DNA of 64,000 nt from Atherix ibis (Eukaryota > Arthropoda > Insecta > Diptera > Athericidae). The stretch is from contig CATQJD010000135.1 of NCBI GenBank assembly GCA_958298945.1, positions 393,501 to 457,500 on the forward strand. Direction: 5' to 3'. Positions 26,660-37,824 of the stretch are shown in pieces. Each line of letters starts with the position of its first letter. Within the stretch, counting starts at the first letter, position 1. The notes beneath the pieces are model-generated. The model ran no database searches. It was given only the letters and a program-made list of their open reading frames with translations, and was not told where the DNA came from. The translations under genes were made by a program, and so were the position numbers.

Positions 26660-28930
26660 ATAAGTTAAAATTTATTTATAAGTTTTCAGTAGTTGCAATT
26701 AAATCTTATATACAATATTAATACGCAAACACAAAAGTTTGTGGTACCTTTTTGAGTGTGTTGTTGTTCACGTATTGGAAAAAAAAATATCATTGTATAG
26801 GTAACTGTTTGTAGAAGTGCAGAATATAATTTTTTATTTTATACGTGAACATAAAGCAGGTAAATTTGATTTTGAAAGATGCAAAGCGCTACAACAACAA
26901 AATCTACATACACGGGCCCAATACAAACTTATTCGGTAAGCACGAGCATACGTATCAGCCAATAAATCGGATGACTGTGAAATGCAATAAAACAACACAA
27001 CTGAACAAAAAACAACACAATTGTTCATGAAAACATGAATACTTACAGTCGACATTTCTCAAAGAAAAAGAAATGCATATAACTTTTTCCTAAACGTCTG
27101 TTTATGTTCTCAAAGAACAGCTGATTATGAGCATGCCTTTGCCTTAGCTTAGAGTAGCTAGATGGGAAAGAAACACTGCTTTATGAGTGTGCGTAAGCGA
27201 CTCATAATACAGCAGCGTATTAATTCTATGAACCAATGAGCGTGCGTCGATATTTTTGGGATAGCGAACAACCCAGTGTGAGGAAAAAAACCCAAGCGCA
27301 GCCAAGATATCTCATTGGTTGGAGAAATTTGTCATTGGTGTGTTTGGCTATATGTGTATGTCACGGCAGAGTGCATCTTTCAAAACACATAGAGTGATCA
27401 GCGCACACTACTTAGTAGGTGGACTGAGTGAATTTTTTTGCATTGGATGCGAGTGGAATTTTTCGAATCAATGGAAGCTAACAGAGTGAACAAAATATAC
27501 GTCATTTTTGTTTGTTTGTATGCGTGTCAAATGACACTGTGGAATTTTTTCAAACCACATTAGCATACCAGCATTCAAGTTTGTTTGTTGCAAATCAATG
27601 TTGATGCATTTTATTTTTTTATTAAATGTAGAAAACATCATAGTTTCGAACAATGCAGATTGACATCGAGAGAGTACAGACGACAAACGTTTCGTTACGT
27701 ATTGAAATCCGGAGAGTTTCTTTTGATTTCATTTTTTGAACGAAAATAGGAAAAAGCCTTTCGAATATTTTTATTCCATCAATGTTAATGCTTTGTATTT
27801 TTTTAATATATATAGTTTCGAAGAAACAAATACAAATCATTTTCGTGCCACGGCGTCGAACGCTTTCGGGGCAGGTAGAAAGGCAAAGAAACAGGGAGAG
27901 TCAAGTTTTTCGTAGAACTACTAATGTAACAAATACAAGTAATGGAAATTTAATTCAGAATGATGATCATGGTGTTATTGATTCAATCGATTTATTGAAA
28001 AATTCGTTTAAATGTGCATTGCAAGTGGTTCCAATTAATTTTGAAAGTTTTGATATTGGTTTGTTGAATTTACAATGCAGATACTGTAAGGCAATTACAT
28101 CAGATATCACGATACGCGATAGAACAATATTTAAATCAGAAATCACGATACGCGATAGAACAACATTTACCATGTGTTGTCATAAGGGAAAAGTAAATTT
28201 GCCGGCATTCACACTGAATGACAAATTTAATTCACTTTATCATAGGCTCACATCAAATGATGCACAAATAAAAAAAAATAAAAAAAATATTTCAATTATA
28301 TACGGAACTATAATTCAGCATTTGCGATGGTTAGTTCTGAAGCGAATATTTCTGAGACGATTTTAGGTGGTGTATATCACTTTAAAATTCACGATACATT
28401 TTATCATAGATCTGGACCATTGACAAATCCATACGGTCGCATGCCTTTTTATGCACAATTATACTTTTATGATGTAGATACTGCAGTGAATTTTAGAATG
28501 CGACAAAAATCAAATAGCTCATGCGATATAATTTTGATGAGAGAACTTTCTCTTGAATTAGAAAGAGTTAATAAATTTATTCGTTCTTTTCGCACAATGA
28601 AAGATCACTGTGAAAGTATAGATAATGCGGATAAAGAAATATGTATGGTCATTACACTGTAATCGAGAAACAGATTTACGTACGTATAACGATACAACAC
28701 AGACTGATGTAGCTGTTATATTTACGACTGTTGATGGGGAGCAACCTTTCGAACGAAACATGATAGCCTTTTCAATTACCCAGTTCGGGCAGAGGGTTGA
28801 CAGTATCTTCCTACTCGCTCATCTTCTGGATGATTTAGTAATCATTCCAGATTCTTTTGACTATGATTTCACGTCTGTAATAAATTTATTTTTTTGGTTA
28901 ACTCCACCACCTAATGTTTTAATTCTATGA
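26660..28930 (+). mobile_element. Helitron copy A, 5' region and N-terminal coding part only
   Basis: This segment is colinear with 34650-36900 (copy B), starting with the shared tract beginning TTAATACGCAAACACAAAAG (26718 and 34677). Copy A lacks about 470 bp that copy B has at 34865-35338. The coding part (27782-28662) encodes the N-terminal Helitron region. After about 28770 it departs from Helitron sequence and runs through a 34-bp tract also found inside the gene at 40440-40473. The Rep nuclease and helicase domains are absent, so this is a deletion derivative. No certain 5' TC or 3' CTRR terminus could be fixed. Confidence 0.75.
27782..28662 (+). pseudogene. Helitron replicase N-terminal fragment (copy A)
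   Basis: The first open frame (27782-28366) begins MLMLCIFLIYIVSKKQ and contains RRRTLSGQVERQRNRES, then FKCALQVVPINFESFDIG and the Cys-containing CCHKGKVNLPAF, typical of the zinc-finger-like N-terminus of animal Helitron proteins. Two copies of a 27-29 bp motif (ACGATACGCGATAGAACA at about 28107 and 28147) show a local duplication. A shift near 28330 leads to the second frame (28327-28662) with YHFKIHDTFYHRSGPL and AQLYFYDVD, also Helitron-like, then DVAVIFTTVDGEQPFERN just downstream in another frame. The chain is broken by frameshifts and stops before the Rep catalytic motifs. Confidence 0.78.
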
Positions 28931-29256
28931 TTACAAAAATATAGAATATGGCATCCGATATGAAGTACAAGTTGTTTTATTAACATCGAGAATGCGAAAA
29001 TTGTCTTCCGCCACTTTTACCTATTCTACTACTTGTTGTAGACGGTATAAACCATCTTGAGTTTATAAGAGTTTGCTTTTGCTAGCTACTCATCTCGATG
29101 CTTGACTATCTGAATTTGCAGCACGGAAGATTTTGACTTCCATGAGTTGAATACAAATTCAAATTTGATTGTAACAATATCTTCAAATTATAATAATTTT
29201 TATAAATTAATGAATATAATACAATATTTTTTAGATCTTTTGTGAAAATCTACTAC
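28931..29256. other. A+T-rich spacer without gene
   Basis: About 330 bases between the Helitron copy A remnant and the Tc1/mariner-type element. I see no ORF, RNA gene or repeat structure that I can name. Confidence 0.5.
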
Positions 29257-30346
29257 TATAGGGTGGTCCATCTAGCGGTTCCATTTTGTACTACTATTTA
29301 TTTGAATTACTAGAGCGAATTAACAGATTGTTAGTTGAAAGTCAGAATTTAACGAAATGGTAATCCATACGCTTGAAGAAAAATGGAAAATATTGAGAAC
29401 TTACTTCCAAAGTGGTGAGTCTTCAACCCAAACTGTGAGAAATTTAAAAAAAAATGAGTAAAGATCGAATGCCATCACGTGAATTTGTGGGCAATTTCTT
29501 GAAGCGAGTTCGCGAAACTGGTTGGTTGGTTGCCAAAGCAACTTGTTCCCGCTCTAAGACAGTGCGTACGACCGAGAATATTGCCGCCGTTGCTGAAACC
29601 ATCAACATCAACTCGTCACCGTTTCTCAGGAATAGAACATAGAACATTTCTCGCACTTCTCTGTTGAGAATTTTGCACAAAGACCTCGGTATGAAAGCTT
29701 ACAACGTTCAATTAGTCCAACAACTAAAGCCGCATGACCATCCGATGCGTTTTCGGTTTGCCCAAAAGACTTAAGATTGGCCCGTTTTTCTTCGAAAATG
29801 ATGAAGGAGCCGCCGTTACGGTCAATGGGGAGCGCTATCATGGCATGCTCAACGAATTTTTCTTTCCAAAAGTTGAAGAGAATTGCATGGACGACATTTG
29901 ATTTCAACAGGACGGGGCCACTTGCCACACAGCCAACGTAACAATCCAACTTTTGGGCACTACTTTCGATAACCGAATAGTCAGCCGAAATTCTGATGTC
30001 AATTGGCCGCCTCGGAGCTGTGATTTGAGCCCGTTGGATTATTTTATGTGGGGAGCCGTTAAGGATTGCTTACGCAAGCCATCCAGAGACAATTGAGGCC
30101 TTGAAACACGAAATCAAAGTTGCCATTGAAGAAATACAGGCACGGACAATCGAAAATATACTGAAAAATTGGGTCGAACGAATGGGGTTCTGTAACGCCA
30201 GCCGTGGCAGTCATTTAAATGATGTTGTGTTTTATCTTAAATTTCAAGGTTCAATCTTTTTAATAAAACCGGAAATTTGAAAAACCATACAGTTGTTCTT
30301 TTTTATTTACTTTTTAAAATGGAACTTCTAAATGGTCCACCCTGTA
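29257..30346 (+). mobile_element. Tc1/mariner-superfamily transposon with 29-bp TIRs, internally deleted
   Basis: The terminal inverted repeats are 29259-29287 (TAGGGTGGTCCATCTAGCGG...) and 30316-30344, matching at 24 of 29 positions, flanked by TA target duplications at 29257-29258 and 30345-30346. The inside is a decayed transposase: HTH region at about 29454-29640, SLLRILHKDLGMKAYNVQL near 29660-29715, then a jump to GPFFFEND, VTVNGERYHGM, FQQDGATCHTAN and VNWPPRSCDLSPLDYF (to about 30050). The stretch between LKPHDHPMRFRFAQK and GPFFFEND, which should hold the first catalytic Asp, is missing. Several stops and frameshifts are present. Confidence 0.88.
29340..30270 (+). pseudogene. transposase of the Tc1/mariner-superfamily element
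   Basis: The frame fragments together cover the paired HTH DNA-binding region, the start of the catalytic core and its end. Seen: MPSREFVGNFLKRVRETGW (29469 on), HKDLGMKAYNVQLVQQLKP, and the second catalytic Asp in FQQDGATCHTAN, preceded by an in-frame TGA. The third acidic position lies in SCDLSPLDYFMWG. The first Asp region (SDEAHF-type in this family) is absent through a deletion of roughly 250-300 bp, estimated from family length. It cannot make an active enzyme, but the ends could still be mobilised by an active relative. Confidence 0.82.
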
Positions 30347-31280
30347 GGAAATAACGGAAACTGTTTTCTATTTATCGGATTTCATTCCTTAGAAAACTTT
30401 AATAAATTAAAATTTTATTGTCCTATACGTATACGGAATCGGTTGAGAGGTTTATCATGCTTTTATCGCTCCTGAAAGCTCTACCATCGACTACCTCTAC
30501 GAGAAATTGATATGCAGTATACCAGGAATAAAACTGTATTATTAAAACTGAACTATAAATTATGCCGTATCAATATTCGTTACATAAGGTTTACCTGCTG
30601 AAATGGTTTAAAGAAAATAGAAACTATCCTTTTTGCCGAAACTTAGTTACTATTGAACAATATTACACATATCGGGCCGCAAATCCCAAAGTACACCATA
30701 ATCGATAAAGAGACAATAAATCCAGGAATCTTCTACCCTAGTACCAACATCAATGTCAAGATACCCCAGTATTCGAACCAAAGATTTTCGTCTTTTTGAT
30801 GACCCCAGTATTCGAACCTCAGAGCAAATACAATATTTGTTTCCAAAAACTCTGAAGTTACAAAATTCCTGAAAATTTATTAATCAAAACCCTCAAAGTT
30901 AAGGTTGAGAGCATTCACGAACAGAATCTTTCAAACTAGACGATTGATAGCAGCATCTATTTTATCTCTTGAATATTGTACTGTTAGTTTTATCGGCAGA
31001 GGGAACTACTGTTAGTTTTATCGGCAGAGGGTCTGAACAGCGATTGACGGGACAATCATTTAGAAAATGCTAAACGCATATTATTTTAAATAGTCTTGAG
31101 CTTAACCCAAAAACTATATCTGAGAGTTAAAATCAAATTTACTAGCAGCAGTACAGGTCTGGTATGTACATACTATGTTCTAAATAAAAACTAAAATTTC
31201 AACTCGTAAAATCAAAATTTCCTTCGTATACTGTATCAAATCTATGAAAAACTTAGAATATCAGATCGACGTAGGTTCAG
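30347..31280. other. A+T-rich spacer with short direct repeats
   Basis: No gene is visible. Two short direct duplications occur: ACCCCAGTATTCGAACC (about 30762 and 30805) and ACTGTTAGTTTTATCGGCAG (about 30979 and 31009). The stretch probably belongs to the decayed upstream part of the Gypsy element that follows, but no gag or protease motif is readable. Confidence 0.4.
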
Positions 31281-32850
31281 CAGCACTAATTTGATGATGT
31301 CACTTGGAGGGATAGAGGAGAGTCAGAGACCATGGAGTTTTCTCGTAGCACTAGTAAGGAGACCTGGGAAGGTCAGGCTATATTTCGAAGCGAGGAAGAT
31401 GGATGTAATCACCAGAGAGGGCGCTTATCCACTTCCTCAGATTAATGGACTGCTTAGACGAACTCCTCCCGCTGAGTTTACAATTAGTCTGGACTTCAAA
31501 GACGCCTTCTGAAAAATACCCCTAGAACCACCATCACAAGAGAAAACCACTTTTACGGTACCTAGTCATCTTCTATACCATTATACAGTAATGCCATTTG
31601 GTTTGTGTAATACTCTTCAAACTTTGTGTCGACTGGTTGACAAGGTGATACTATATGATCTCAATAACTGCATTCTAATATATCTGGATAACCTACTTGT
31701 TTTATCTAAGAATTTTGACTGATATTTAAATATGCTTGCTCGGATATCCACATGTTGAGGAGATGCCGAACTAACAATAAATATTGAAAAGAGTAATTTT
31801 GGTTTAAAAGAAACTAAGTACTTGGGCTACATTATCGGACCCTGGTAAGGTGGCAGCTATTATAGAATACCCTTCCGCAAAAACACCCAGGAAGGTGAGG
31901 CATTTCATCGGAATGGCAGGATGGTTACGGAGATTTGTTGAGAATTTACAAGCTTTATCAGCTCTTACTATCGATACTCTCAAAAAATCTCAATAACTGC
32001 ATTCTAATATATCTGGATAACCTACTTGTTTTATCTAAGAATTTTGACTGATATTTAAATATGCTTGCTCGGATATCCACATGTTGAGAAGATGCCGAAC
32101 TAACAATAAATATTGAAAAGAGTAATTTTGGTTTAAAAGAAACTAAGTACTTGGGCTACATTATCGGACCCTGGTAAGGTGGCAGCTATTATAGAATACC
32201 CTTCCGCAAAAACACCCAGGAAGGTGAGGCATTTCATCGGAATGGCAGGATGGTTACGGAGATTTGTTGAGAATTTACAAGCTTTATCAGCTCTTACTAT
32301 CGATACTCTCAAAAAACCACCAAATTAGTCTGGACTCCAGTAGCTCAAGCGACTTTTAATCAATTAAAAAACCCACTATTTTTATCGCCATTACTTCTTA
32401 GAACAAACTTTTCATAACCATTTATTCTGCAGTGCGATGCTAGTCAACAAGGAATAGGAGGTATTCGACTTCAATTAGATAATAATGAGCAGAAACGACC
32501 TATAGCATACATGCCACAAAAACTAAATTCTACATAACGAAACTACTGTACACCGAGCTAAATTGTATGCCAGGAGTGATTAGTATTGAAAAGTTTGGAA
32601 GCTATTTCGAATTAATGTCCTTTAAGGTAATCTCTGATCATGCAAGCTTGAAGTATTTTATGAGCCAGAAATACCTAAGTGGACAGATAGCCCAATGAAG
32701 TTAAAAATAACAATGTTTCGACTTTCATATAGAACACTGTAAGGGACTTTTAAATATCGTCTCAGATGATTTGTCGCGTTTTTTAATGAAGTTATCAAAC
32801 TTGAGATCAGTAGACTATAGTTGTGTAACACAGATAGCACTACAGAATCA
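31280..32850 (+). pseudogene. Gypsy-type LTR retrotransposon pol remnant (RT and RNase H)
   Basis: The RT starts with GGIEESQRPWSFLVALVRR, then YPLPQINGLLRR, SLDFKDAF, a TGA at 31510-31512, and continues in the same frame as FTVPSHLLYHYTVMPFGLCN and LIYLDNLLVL. The catalytic YLDD is YLDN here, so even the restored frame would be inactive. A 329-bp tandem duplication follows. Beyond it ILQCDASQQGIGG marks RNase H (about 32430) and further decayed RNase H fragments reach about 32780. Stops and shifts are frequent. No LTR could be assigned with certainty. Confidence 0.85.
31658..32315. repeat. 329-bp tandem duplication inside the Gypsy remnant
   Basis: 31658-31986 and 31987-32315 are nearly identical (offset 329), beginning with TCTCAATAACTGCATTCTAA and ending with TATCGATACTCTCAAAAAA. 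The junction lies at a short A run, consistent with microhomology. The near absence of differences (one is GAGGAG versus GAGAAG) indicates that it is much younger than the stop codons, which are shared by both copies. Confidence 0.92.
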
Positions 32851-33719
32851 ACAGGGTCAGACCGGGAAGATCTTTATATTAACCTTCAGTCACCCCACTT
32901 TGATGCACCAGATAACCTTGCTTTAAAATCTAACGGAAGCAACAGAGAGGGCATCAAGGACGTATAAACTTGGAGCAAAACCCGTTATTTATAAAATGTC
33001 GAATTAGATTTTGAAATAGGCAATCAATATATAAACTGGAGAATCGGCGAGGTAAGCAAAGAATATTAGGCCATAGCAACATGCGGTATGATCACACTAA
33101 GACTTACGACAAACAACGAATTGTGCGTTTCTAGATGACTGCAGATTCCCTCTCATCTTTACTTTCTATTAGAGTAGTATGTTGGGAAGGGACCTCAGAA
33201 TTCTACAGTTGTATATTTTAGAGAGTACTCAACTTTTAGGAATTCTACCCTGAGAGTACGGCTCTATTCAGTCCCAGGTACTTCGTCATCTCCAGCGTGC
33301 TGATAGCATACAGACTTCTGGAAAAAGTGCATGGAAGTATATTTTTCCGCACATATGTTACTTGATAATCTGAGAGTATTCTAGCCGATGGTGCTTCTTT
33401 TTTCAGCTTCTTCTTCTGTGATATCGATGTATCGGCTTAGTTGGACTCGAAGTATTTAAAATATCATCCAGCTGACTCATTCGAGATTAATAGCTAGCGG
33501 GAGAAGAGGAAAAAATAAGAATGTGGCGTTGTTGGGAAAATTGGCTTGGATTTTTTCGCTCTTGCATTTGGTTCTTGATACCATGGTACATAAATAAAAT
33601 CTAAAAGAACAAAAACTAAATAAATAACATCTAAGATAGATTATGTCAACGAATCACTTATGATTCGGTTGATAATAAACTTAAAATAAAAAAAACAAAG
33701 AAAAAAAGTAGTTTAATTT
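32851..33719. other. decayed downstream part of the Gypsy element
   Basis: No open frame of use. Position and occasional coding-like stretches (around 32990-33130) suggest former integrase and 3' sequence of the preceding Gypsy element, but I cannot point to a zinc-binding or DDE motif. An A-rich run of AAATAAATAACATCTAA type lies near 33600-33650. Confidence 0.35.
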
Positions 33720-34016
33720 CTACTTTTATTCAGTAAAAGTAGTTCAAGTTTTTTTTACATCAGTTAAAGTAGTTTAATTTTTTTAAGTTAAAGCTAGTCA
33801 TTCTTATGTCTAACCATTTCATTTCTTTTTCTACGTTAGGGCTAGTTACTTTTGTGTATAAATATTTTATTGCAAACACAGACCGGTCTCTCTCAGATGA
33901 TCTCCCACACGTACTACGAAGTCGCCAAATGGCCTCACGGTCGTGGCGGTATGAAGTGTCCCCTGGCACATGTCTAAGGGACCTTACAAACAAACAAACA
34001 AACATATTTTATTGAA
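33720..34016 (+). mobile_element. possible 3' end of a non-LTR element or SINE with (CAAA)n tail
   Basis: The stretch ends in ACAAACAAACAAACAAAC (about 33985-34003), preceded by a G+C-richer tract (33880-33980) that stands out from the A+T-rich surroundings and has no stable coding frame in a known family. A compact unit followed by a short tandem tail is typical of 3' ends of non-LTR elements or SINEs, but no family was recognised. Confidence 0.3.
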
Positions 34017-34019
34017 AAT

Positions 34020-34650
34020 AGGTAGAATCAAGCAAATTCATAGGCCTTCATATAAAATATCGTTTTTGTGCGCAAATGTATAGAGTTATTAGTGGAAAAA
34101 AATGTATAGAAAAAAATAAGCCTTACAACTAAATAATAATAATATAAATCAAAATAATTAAATTATTTCAAAATTGTTATCATTATTCGAAGCATTTTCT
34201 AGTATGCTTGGGGATGCTAAATATATAAATGTGAATATGTATGTATTTGTGGATATGCGAAAAAAGGAAAAAATATACGTACTTCGACAGTTAATATATA
34301 TTGACTTGAAGTTATAGCAACGAATATAATTTTTCTGTGCATCTTCATTGTAGAGTGAATTGTATGAAAACCATATGCAAAAATGACTGACTGGTTGACT
34401 GCGTAGTGAACTTGTAAAAACGTATGGTATGTAGTTCGATAAAAAAAAGAGAACAAACTAAATATTAATAAATGAATAAGACTAAATAAGCGTAAATAGA
34501 AATGGGATATATAATACAATAACGTTCAGATGAATTTAAAAAAATATATAAAAAATTAATTAATTTAAAACGATTGCAGAAATACAATGAAAGTAAAATA
34601 ATAGGATAAAAAAAATTGAAGTAACCAATACAAAATTTCATTTGTATGAA
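34020..34650. other. A+T-rich spacer
   Basis: Very A+T-rich, with no ORF, repeat unit or RNA gene that I can support. Helitron copy B begins to be recognisable after about 34650. Confidence 0.5.
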
Positions 34651-36440
34651 ATAAGAAATAAAAAATATCTTATATATTAATACGCAAACACAAAAGTTTG
34701 TGGTACCTTTTTGAGTGTGTTGTTGTTCACGTATTGGAATAAAAATATCATTGTATAGGTAACAGTTTGGAGAAGTGCACAATATAATTTTTTTTTATAC
34801 ATGAACAATAAAGCAGGTAAATTTGATTTTTAAAGATGCAAAGCGCTACAACAACAAAATACACTACGTTTCTGTTTCTGCTCATTTTCTTCAGCTCTGC
34901 TTACTGTGTATTTTGAATGGGAGCGTATCTTCTTTCTATGCATTTTATACTTATGTTTAAGTCCTCGCTCGCCAAATAGCTGTTCTCCATTGAAATACTA
35001 GAATGCACATCGATTTTTTTTTCAAATTTATTCCATGGAATCGCTTCAAAATAATTTTTTTTTATTCAACAAACGAAAAAATACAGTTTTTAAGTAATTT
35101 TCACTGAGAAGTCAACATTTATTTATTTGTTGTCGCAGCTTAGAAAACATTTTTTTTCTTTTTTTTGAAGAAAATCTAATTGAAAGTATGAATTAGATTC
35201 TCAAAAAAATAACGAACGCTCACGTTCATGATAGTTTCGATTTCTTTCCATATTCGTATGCGAATTTGTCGGTTGGTCTCTTTTTGATTTTCTGAAATAC
35301 TTCCTTCATGTTCATGACATCTATTTCTAATTCAACTAATGCACGGGCCCAATCCAAACTTATTCGGTATGCACTAGCATACGTATCAGCCAATAAATCG
35401 GATGACTTATTCGGTATGCAAAAAACAACACATTTGTACATGAAAACACGAATACTTACAGTCGACATTTTTCTAAGAAAACGAAATGCATATAACTTTT
35501 TCCTAAATGTCTGTATATGTTCTCAAAGAACAGCTGATTATGAGCATACCTTTGGCGTAGTGCAGATGTAAAAAAAACACTGCTTTATGAGTGTACGTAA
35601 GCGACTCTCAATCCAACAGCGTGTTAATTCTATGAACCAATGAGCGTGCGTCGTTGCGCTTGGGATATTTTTGGGAAAGCAAACAACACAGTGTGAGAAA
35701 AAAAAACCCAAGCGCAGACAAGATATCTCATTGGTTGGAGAAATTTGTCATTGGTGTGTTTGGCTATGTGTGTATGTCACGGCAGAGTGCATCATTCAAA
35801 ACACATAGAGTGATCAGCGCATACAGCTTAGTAGGTGAACTGAGTGAATTTTTTTGCATTGGATGCGAGTGGAATTTTTTCGAATACAATGGAAGCTAAC
35901 AGAGTTAACAAGTACGTCATTTTTTTTTCTATGCGTGTCAAATGACACTGTGGAATTTTTTCAAACCTCATTAGCATACCAGCATTCAGGTTTGTTTCTT
36001 GCAAATCAATGTTGATGAATTTTATTTTTTATATTAAATGTGCAAAACATCATAGTTTCGATCAACACAGATTGACATCGAGAGTACATACGATCGATTT
36101 AACAAAGACACATTTTTGAAACGTTATTCGATTTCATTCTTTGGGATAGCTGAGAATACAGTAATTACGTTGAGTGGATTCGTTTGTCTTCAATGTGTGT
36201 TTTTTTATTTATTTTTTCAAAAAAATTACGATTTTGTTTGTTTGTTGCAAATCAATGTTGATGCATTTTATTTTTTTTATTAAATGTAGAAAACGTCATA
36301 GTTTCGAACAACACAGATTGACATCGAGAGAGTACAGACGACAAACGTTTCGTTACGTATTAAAATTCGGTGAGTTTCTTTTGATTTCATTTTTCGAATG
36401 AAAAAAAGTAAGAAGCCGTTCCAATATTTTTATTCCATCA

Positions 36441-36731
36441 ATGTTAATGCTTTGTATTATTTTAATATATATAGTTTCGAAGAAACAAATGCAAACCATT
36501 TTCACGCCACGGCGTCGAACGCTTTCGGGGCAGGTAGAAAGGCAAAGAAACAGGGAGGGTCAAGTTTTTCGTAGAACTACTAATGTAACAAATACAAGTA
36601 ATGGAAATTTAATTCAGAATGATGATCATGGTGTTATTGATTCAATTGATTTATTGAAAAATTCGTTTAAATGTGCATTGCAAGTGGTTCCAATTAATTT
36701 CGAAAGTTTTGATATTGGTTTGTTGAATTAA
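36441..36731 (+). pseudogene. Helitron replicase N-terminal fragment (copy B)
   Basis: Nearly identical to the start of the copy A protein (MLMLCI, RRRTLSGQVERQRNRE, VPINFESFDIGLLN). A TAA at 36729-36731 cuts it where copy A continues. After a short deletion the conserved CCHKGKVNLPAF-encoding tract follows at about 36795. The later N-terminal part present in copy A (YHFKIHDTFYHRSG) is missing here: the sequence jumps from the shared tract ending near 36915 straight into the Rep domain. Confidence 0.8.
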
Positions 36732-36914
36732 CAATGCAAATACTGTTATGCAATGCATTTTAAATCACGATGCGCGATAGAACAGCATTTACCATGTGTT
36801 GTCATAAGGGAAAAGTAAATTTGCCGGCATTCACACAAAATGACAAATTTAATTCACTTTATCATGGGCTCACATTGAATGAAGCGAATATTTCTGAGAC
36901 GATTTTAGGTGGTG

Positions 36915-37816
36915 TATATCATCTCTTTTTATTACAATGACCTGTAATTCTAATTGGCCAGAAATTGTAAAAAATATTGATTTAATAGAAAAATCAAATT
37001 TTAGACCAGAAATAGTTATTAGAGTGTTCAAGATAAAATTAAAAGAATTAATTTTTGCTATTACACATGAACATATTTTTGGTAGGGGTTATAATTTATA
37101 CGATAGAGTTTTAAAAGCGGGGATTACCTCACGCGCATATTTTAATTAGTTTGTGCGAAAATGATAAAATTGTGGGGACAGTGGACATAGACAAAGCAGT
37201 TTGTCCAGAAATTCCACATATTAACGAGAATCCAAAAATGCATGAATATGTTAGAAAACATATGATGCATGGCCCGTGTGGAATTTTGAAACCAAATTCC
37301 GTTTGTATTAGGGATGGGAAGTGTTCAAAAAATTTCCCAAAATTTTTTGGAGAAAATACAAAAGAATCAGTTAATGGTTATCTGTTGTATAGGCGACGCG
37401 ATAATGGAGTTTCTGTTGATGTCAGAGGAAAATCTCTTGACAATCGTTTTGTCGTTCCTTATAATCCATTTCTGCTTGCCAAATTTAATTGCCATTTAAA
37501 TGTTTAGGTTTGTACTTCAGGAAAAAGTATTCAATACATATACAAGTATGTGTATAAGGGGTACGACAGTGCCACTGTTAGAATTCGCACTGAGAATACA
37601 GTTAATGTTGGAAATGAACAATTAGACATAGACGAAGTGAGTAATTTTTTGAATGGTCGTTTTGTTGGATCCACAGAAGCAATGTGGCGCATTTATGAAT
37701 TTCCAATGCATTTCCAATCACACACAATAATTCGACTTGACATTCATTTACCACAAAGACAAAATATTATATTTCGCGGGGGCAAGAACGACAAGCAGTT
37801 CAAAATGAAAAAATAA
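36915..37816 (+). pseudogene. Helitron Rep (HUH nuclease) domain, copy B
   Basis: LFITMTCNSNWPEI (from about 36913) opens the Rep domain, followed by RVFKIKLKELIF. The HUH motif is readable as KRGLPHAHILISL, with the two His codons at 37130 and 37136, in the frame that contains a TAA just before it. The frame continues with GTVDIDKAVCPEIP and MMHGPCGILKPNSVC (37151-37507). A stop at 37505 precedes QYIYKYVYKGYDSAT, which carries the paired Tyr of the rolling-circle nuclease. The enzyme would nick and ligate single-stranded DNA at the element ends. Three breaks (TAA before HUH, a shift and a stop before the Tyr motif) prevent function. Confidence 0.86.
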
Positions 37817-37824
37817 CGAAATTA

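Noticed and set aside
26834..27055. Minus-strand frame with Cys-rich sequence in the Helitron leader; a similar one at 35226-35468
   Set aside because: Both copies of the leader give related short frames simply because the DNA is homologous. Stops and length differ, so there is no evidence for coding.
33760..34015. Short overlapping frames on both strands with SRQMASRSWRYEVSPG-type sequence
   Set aside because: The G+C-richer patch is more likely a SINE or non-LTR 3' end with a (CAAA)n tail; neither frame matches a protein family I know.
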